Shown in pieces: positions 60,872-64,000 of a DNA stretch of 64,000 bases. A model generated the notes under the pieces. That model had not been told where the DNA came from. It saw only the letters and a program-made list of their open reading frames with translations, and ran no database searches. How positions within the stretch are numbered: position 1 is the stretch's first letter; every line of letters starts with the position of its first letter. The DNA comes from Fratercula arctica. Lineage: Eukaryota; Chordata; Aves; Charadriiformes; Alcidae. Where the stretch lies: positions 48,221,672 through 48,285,671 of the forward strand of contig CANTUZ010000004.1 of NCBI GenBank assembly GCA_947846985.1. Reading direction: 5' to 3'. The position numbers were made by a program, and so were the translations under genes.

Positions 60872-63800
60872 CAGGTCTGCTCCCAGCATTAGTTAAGAAT
60901 TTTTTCCACTATCGTATAATGTTAGAGAAATATCCACATATCCAAAGACAATTTCTGATTGAGATATTTTAGAAGTAGGTTACAGACAAAGACCTGATGT
61001 GCAATGTCTCATTTTCTGGCCTTACATGAATGTTTTTTATTTGATGCAAGTATTCTGCTTTCCAAAATGACTTTATAAATTAAAGCTATGCTCAGTTAAG
61101 AAGTTCACACACAAATATTACTAGCACGAAATGGAAAAAAAACAAAATAAAAATCCATACTACAAGGCTACAAGTTTGTTTAAAAGCAAAACACTAACTA
61201 AATTTCAAATAATGGTAGTTTCAACTGGTAAAAAGAGCCTCATCTCCTGGATTGTATAAAACCAGAAAAGGGAAGGAACAAGATAACATTGTATGATTTC
61301 CTCGTCTCAAATTACTCTAAAGCTTGCCAAATATGTATCTTCTCAAGCCTGCTCCAAGACCATGAATAAGTGTCTAATATTCCCCATAGCTTCTATCAAA
61401 TTTATAAAGTATATTTTATAAATATTTGTAGATATGTTTTATCTTTTTTTCAAATATCCAGCCAATTACTGAAGTGTAAGTCGTGGGTGATGACATTTGG
61501 TACTACAGTAAGAAAAACCATTTGCAAAATTTTATATGTAGTATGGGCTTTTAATTTTTATGTAGAAATGAGCAAATAAACACAAACCCCAAATGCCAGA
61601 ACTTGATGAACTAAGAAAAAAGGCAGTTTAAGATCGTTATGAATAAAATTTCAAGTCACTTCTTCTTATGCGTAGGCTATTTTAATAAGATAATGATAAG
61701 AACTAATTTTTGAAAGTATATAAAAATCAAAAGAGTCAGAAATTTAGTCATATAGTCTAATGTAATCATTTTAGAGTTACCATCATAACTCCTAGCTGGT
61801 CACCAAAACCACCCCTTCCACCCTGAATTTTTAGAAAAGCAGAAGTTGTTTCATTCTATTTTAAGTTGGGCATATAAAAGCAAGTCTCTCTCACAGTCCA
61901 GTTCTGTTTCTCCCTATTGACTACAAAGGGAGCTTAAGGTAACTAGCTGAAACTTAAACATCTAACAGCAGGGTTCCAGAGTTCTGTGAAAATAATCCCA
62001 CTCTAACTATTTTTAAAATGTGATTGTATTAGACATCTTCCTTGCAGTATATTTTAAAGCTAGCTTTAAATGAGCCATTTTATTGTGGCATGAAGTCCAA
62101 TGAAAACTATTCCACCCTACCTATCCTCTCCACTCTAGGAAACTATCGTGTTCATCTAGTCCTCTCACTTGTACACACAGGATTCTGACTTTCTGCATGG
62201 TGATGCTTATATGTGTTCCATGCTTACCTGGAAAACAATATCTTCCACCCTAAATTTGAACTCCACTGACCTTGGCTACCATCTATTGGATATTGTTACG
62301 TAGTCCTCCTTTAGAGGAAATATATATACACATAAATATACTCTGGTGTCACATGCTTTTGCAGGTACTTAAAGACTAAATTCAAGTAACATCTTCAAGC
62401 AGTAACTGTGCAATAAACTGAACAATAAGTTGTAGTTGTAGCTATTCTAATATTCGCCAAGATTTTAACACCTCCAAAAAGTCTTTGTATGCTATCAATA
62501 CCAAAATGAGACATAGTCTTCCTTTAATAGTCTCATGAAATATAATGTCTTCCTTCTTAAGAAGATCCTTCTAGATCAAAGATCATGTTGGATGTCTGTC
62601 AAATAACACTTGTTATTTCAATTGAGCAGATTCAATGATCTTTTTGGAGCCTGTTCTTTCCCACATTGGAGTTCATTTCCTAGAAGGTAGTTCTATATAT
62701 AGGGAGAAATAATTAGCATTAAGGTTATTAGACTACTTCCAGAAAGAATGACATTACCAATACTGGTCAATAATGCTCCATGAAAAATATATTCTGTGAA
62801 ACAAACTTGACACCGTTCTATAACAAGACTAAGTCTAGTCAAAAATTTAACTGTGTTAAGTTTAAATGCATTTAGACTTATTTCAGATGTATACCTGTCT
62901 TCAATTAACATCTTCTAAGAACACTGAGATCCTCAGATGAAAAAGACTCTATTCCATAAGTGGAAAAATACTTTGACACTATCTCAAACTTTGCATAATT
63001 CCCAAAAAAACCTATAATACTTTGTCAGCTATCAATATTTTATGTGATTTATTACATTGCCTGCAATAGAAATCCTGGCACTGTGGCTTCAGGGAGGGTT
63101 GCAAGGATGGCCTTGGTTGTCCCGATACTGAACCCAACCATTGAAAATCTACAAGGCTATACAGATACGTGCTGAATGCCAGGATCCATGCTCTCCAAGG
63201 ATCCCCTCTGCACCTAGGGCAGATTTAGAATCAAAAAATAGCTTCAGGATGAACAATGAAAGGATTAGTACCAGTCCTTAATGCTAAAAATAGTGATGCT
63301 GTGAGTGGACATAAAACCAAAGCTATTTGTTTACCTATTAAATAATCCTCCCCAAAAAACATAGCATCCTATGTATTTCTGCTTTCGGAAGGTATCTGGA
63401 AATAAATCCAAATACAGACAGGTTCTGAAGGACGGAAATGGAAATTCCCTCCTCTTATGTTTGGCCTCCCTGGAGGATTCATTGTGCCAGGACTACTAAT
63501 AGTGGAGCGCTCAGCACCCTTTCAATGTGCCTTGAAAAGGCAAGGCTTCATTTAGGTCCAGGCTTGCAAGCAACTGTAAATAAAATGCTCTGCTTTTTCC
63601 ACTAAAGAGTAACAACACTCTAAAGAGTGACAATAATACAGAAATGTACCACAATTGGTTTCTGAAGCAGTAACAGACTTTTATAAGTTCAATAGAAATT
63701 TACTTTTCTGTATCTTGCTGGTAAAAGTGATGGCTCCAGATGATTAAATGAAATGTGTGTAAATATTCAGAAAAGGTTTTATCAACTGGAAACTTTTCAC

Positions 63801-64000
63801 CTAGCCAAAACAGAGATTTTGTTTGTTTGTTTGAATAGCAAATACACCATAGGATTTACTTTCAAAATCTCTCAGAAAATGGTCAGGCTAATGTCTTGTA
63901 GAAATCATTTGAATGTAAGACCAGTAAAGCACTTATTTACTCAAGTATTACTTCCAACTGCTAAGCAATTTCAAAGCTACATTTTTCTTATCAATCTGCT

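Larger units (their letters stand above)
55080..64000. other. Right-hand flank; no gene recognised
   Basis: AT-rich DNA with scattered short frames. It holds a dispersed 65-bp repeat pair (59155-59219, 60778-60842), a perfect hairpin (60846-60871) and an AT/GT-rich low-complexity tract near 60325-60390. No exon of CTBP1, the next gene in the human order, is seen. Confidence 0.5.

Noticed and set aside
1..64000. CRISPR arrays, operons, phage or plasmid genes, tRNA or rRNA genes
   Set aside because: None seen. The sequence has spliced vertebrate genes and CR1 LINEs; the short tandem repeats are microsatellites without spacer structure.

Overview
The window looks like bird nuclear DNA. It is AT-rich, carries split genes with GT-AG introns, and holds several CR1 LINE copies; the younger ones end in the tail typical of avian CR1 (..CCAACCCAAACC..ATGATTCTATG). 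Species cannot be read from the sequence. There is no sign of bacterial, plasmid, phage or CRISPR content, and almost every long open frame is a chance frame or part of a CR1.

Three protein-coding genes can be assembled exon by exon, all on the minus strand. From right to left, in the direction of transcription: SPON2 (spondin-2/mindin, 32322-37082, five coding exons, 330 aa, complete); TMED11 (p24 cargo receptor, 20174-25455, five coding exons, 217 aa, complete); RNF212 (meiotic RING E3, starting at 17359 and running off the left edge, at least seven recognisable coding exons plus one candidate). As I recall the human map, this is the RNF212-TMED11P-SPON2 order of 4p16.3, so the block is conserved synteny. 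TMED11 is a pseudogene in human but is intact here.

Layout: 1-17.8 kb holds RNF212 and its GC-rich 5' end (about 17.24-17.78 kb). A spacer of about 2.4 kb follows. TMED11 fills 20.2-25.5 kb. The stretch 25.5-32.3 kb is intergenic, with a recognisable CR1 at 30.25-30.70 kb and the probable SPON2 3' UTR. SPON2 coding exons lie at 32.3-37.1 kb, with a probable non-coding 5' exon at 37.88-37.95 kb. The remaining 26 kb shows no recognisable gene. It contains two larger CR1 copies, a C homopolymer, simple repeats, a 65-bp repeat pair and a perfect hairpin. In human the next gene on this side is CTBP1, which is not reached here.

The three genes are neighbours by ancestry, not by shared function. 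RNF212 acts in meiotic crossover designation, TMED11 in ER-Golgi vesicle traffic, and SPON2 is a secreted matrix and innate-immunity protein. I found no previously undescribed system. The points most worth checking are the reading phase in the middle of RNF212, the intact TMED11, and the non-coding structure upstream of SPON2. Homology calls rest on remembered family sequences, since no search could be run.
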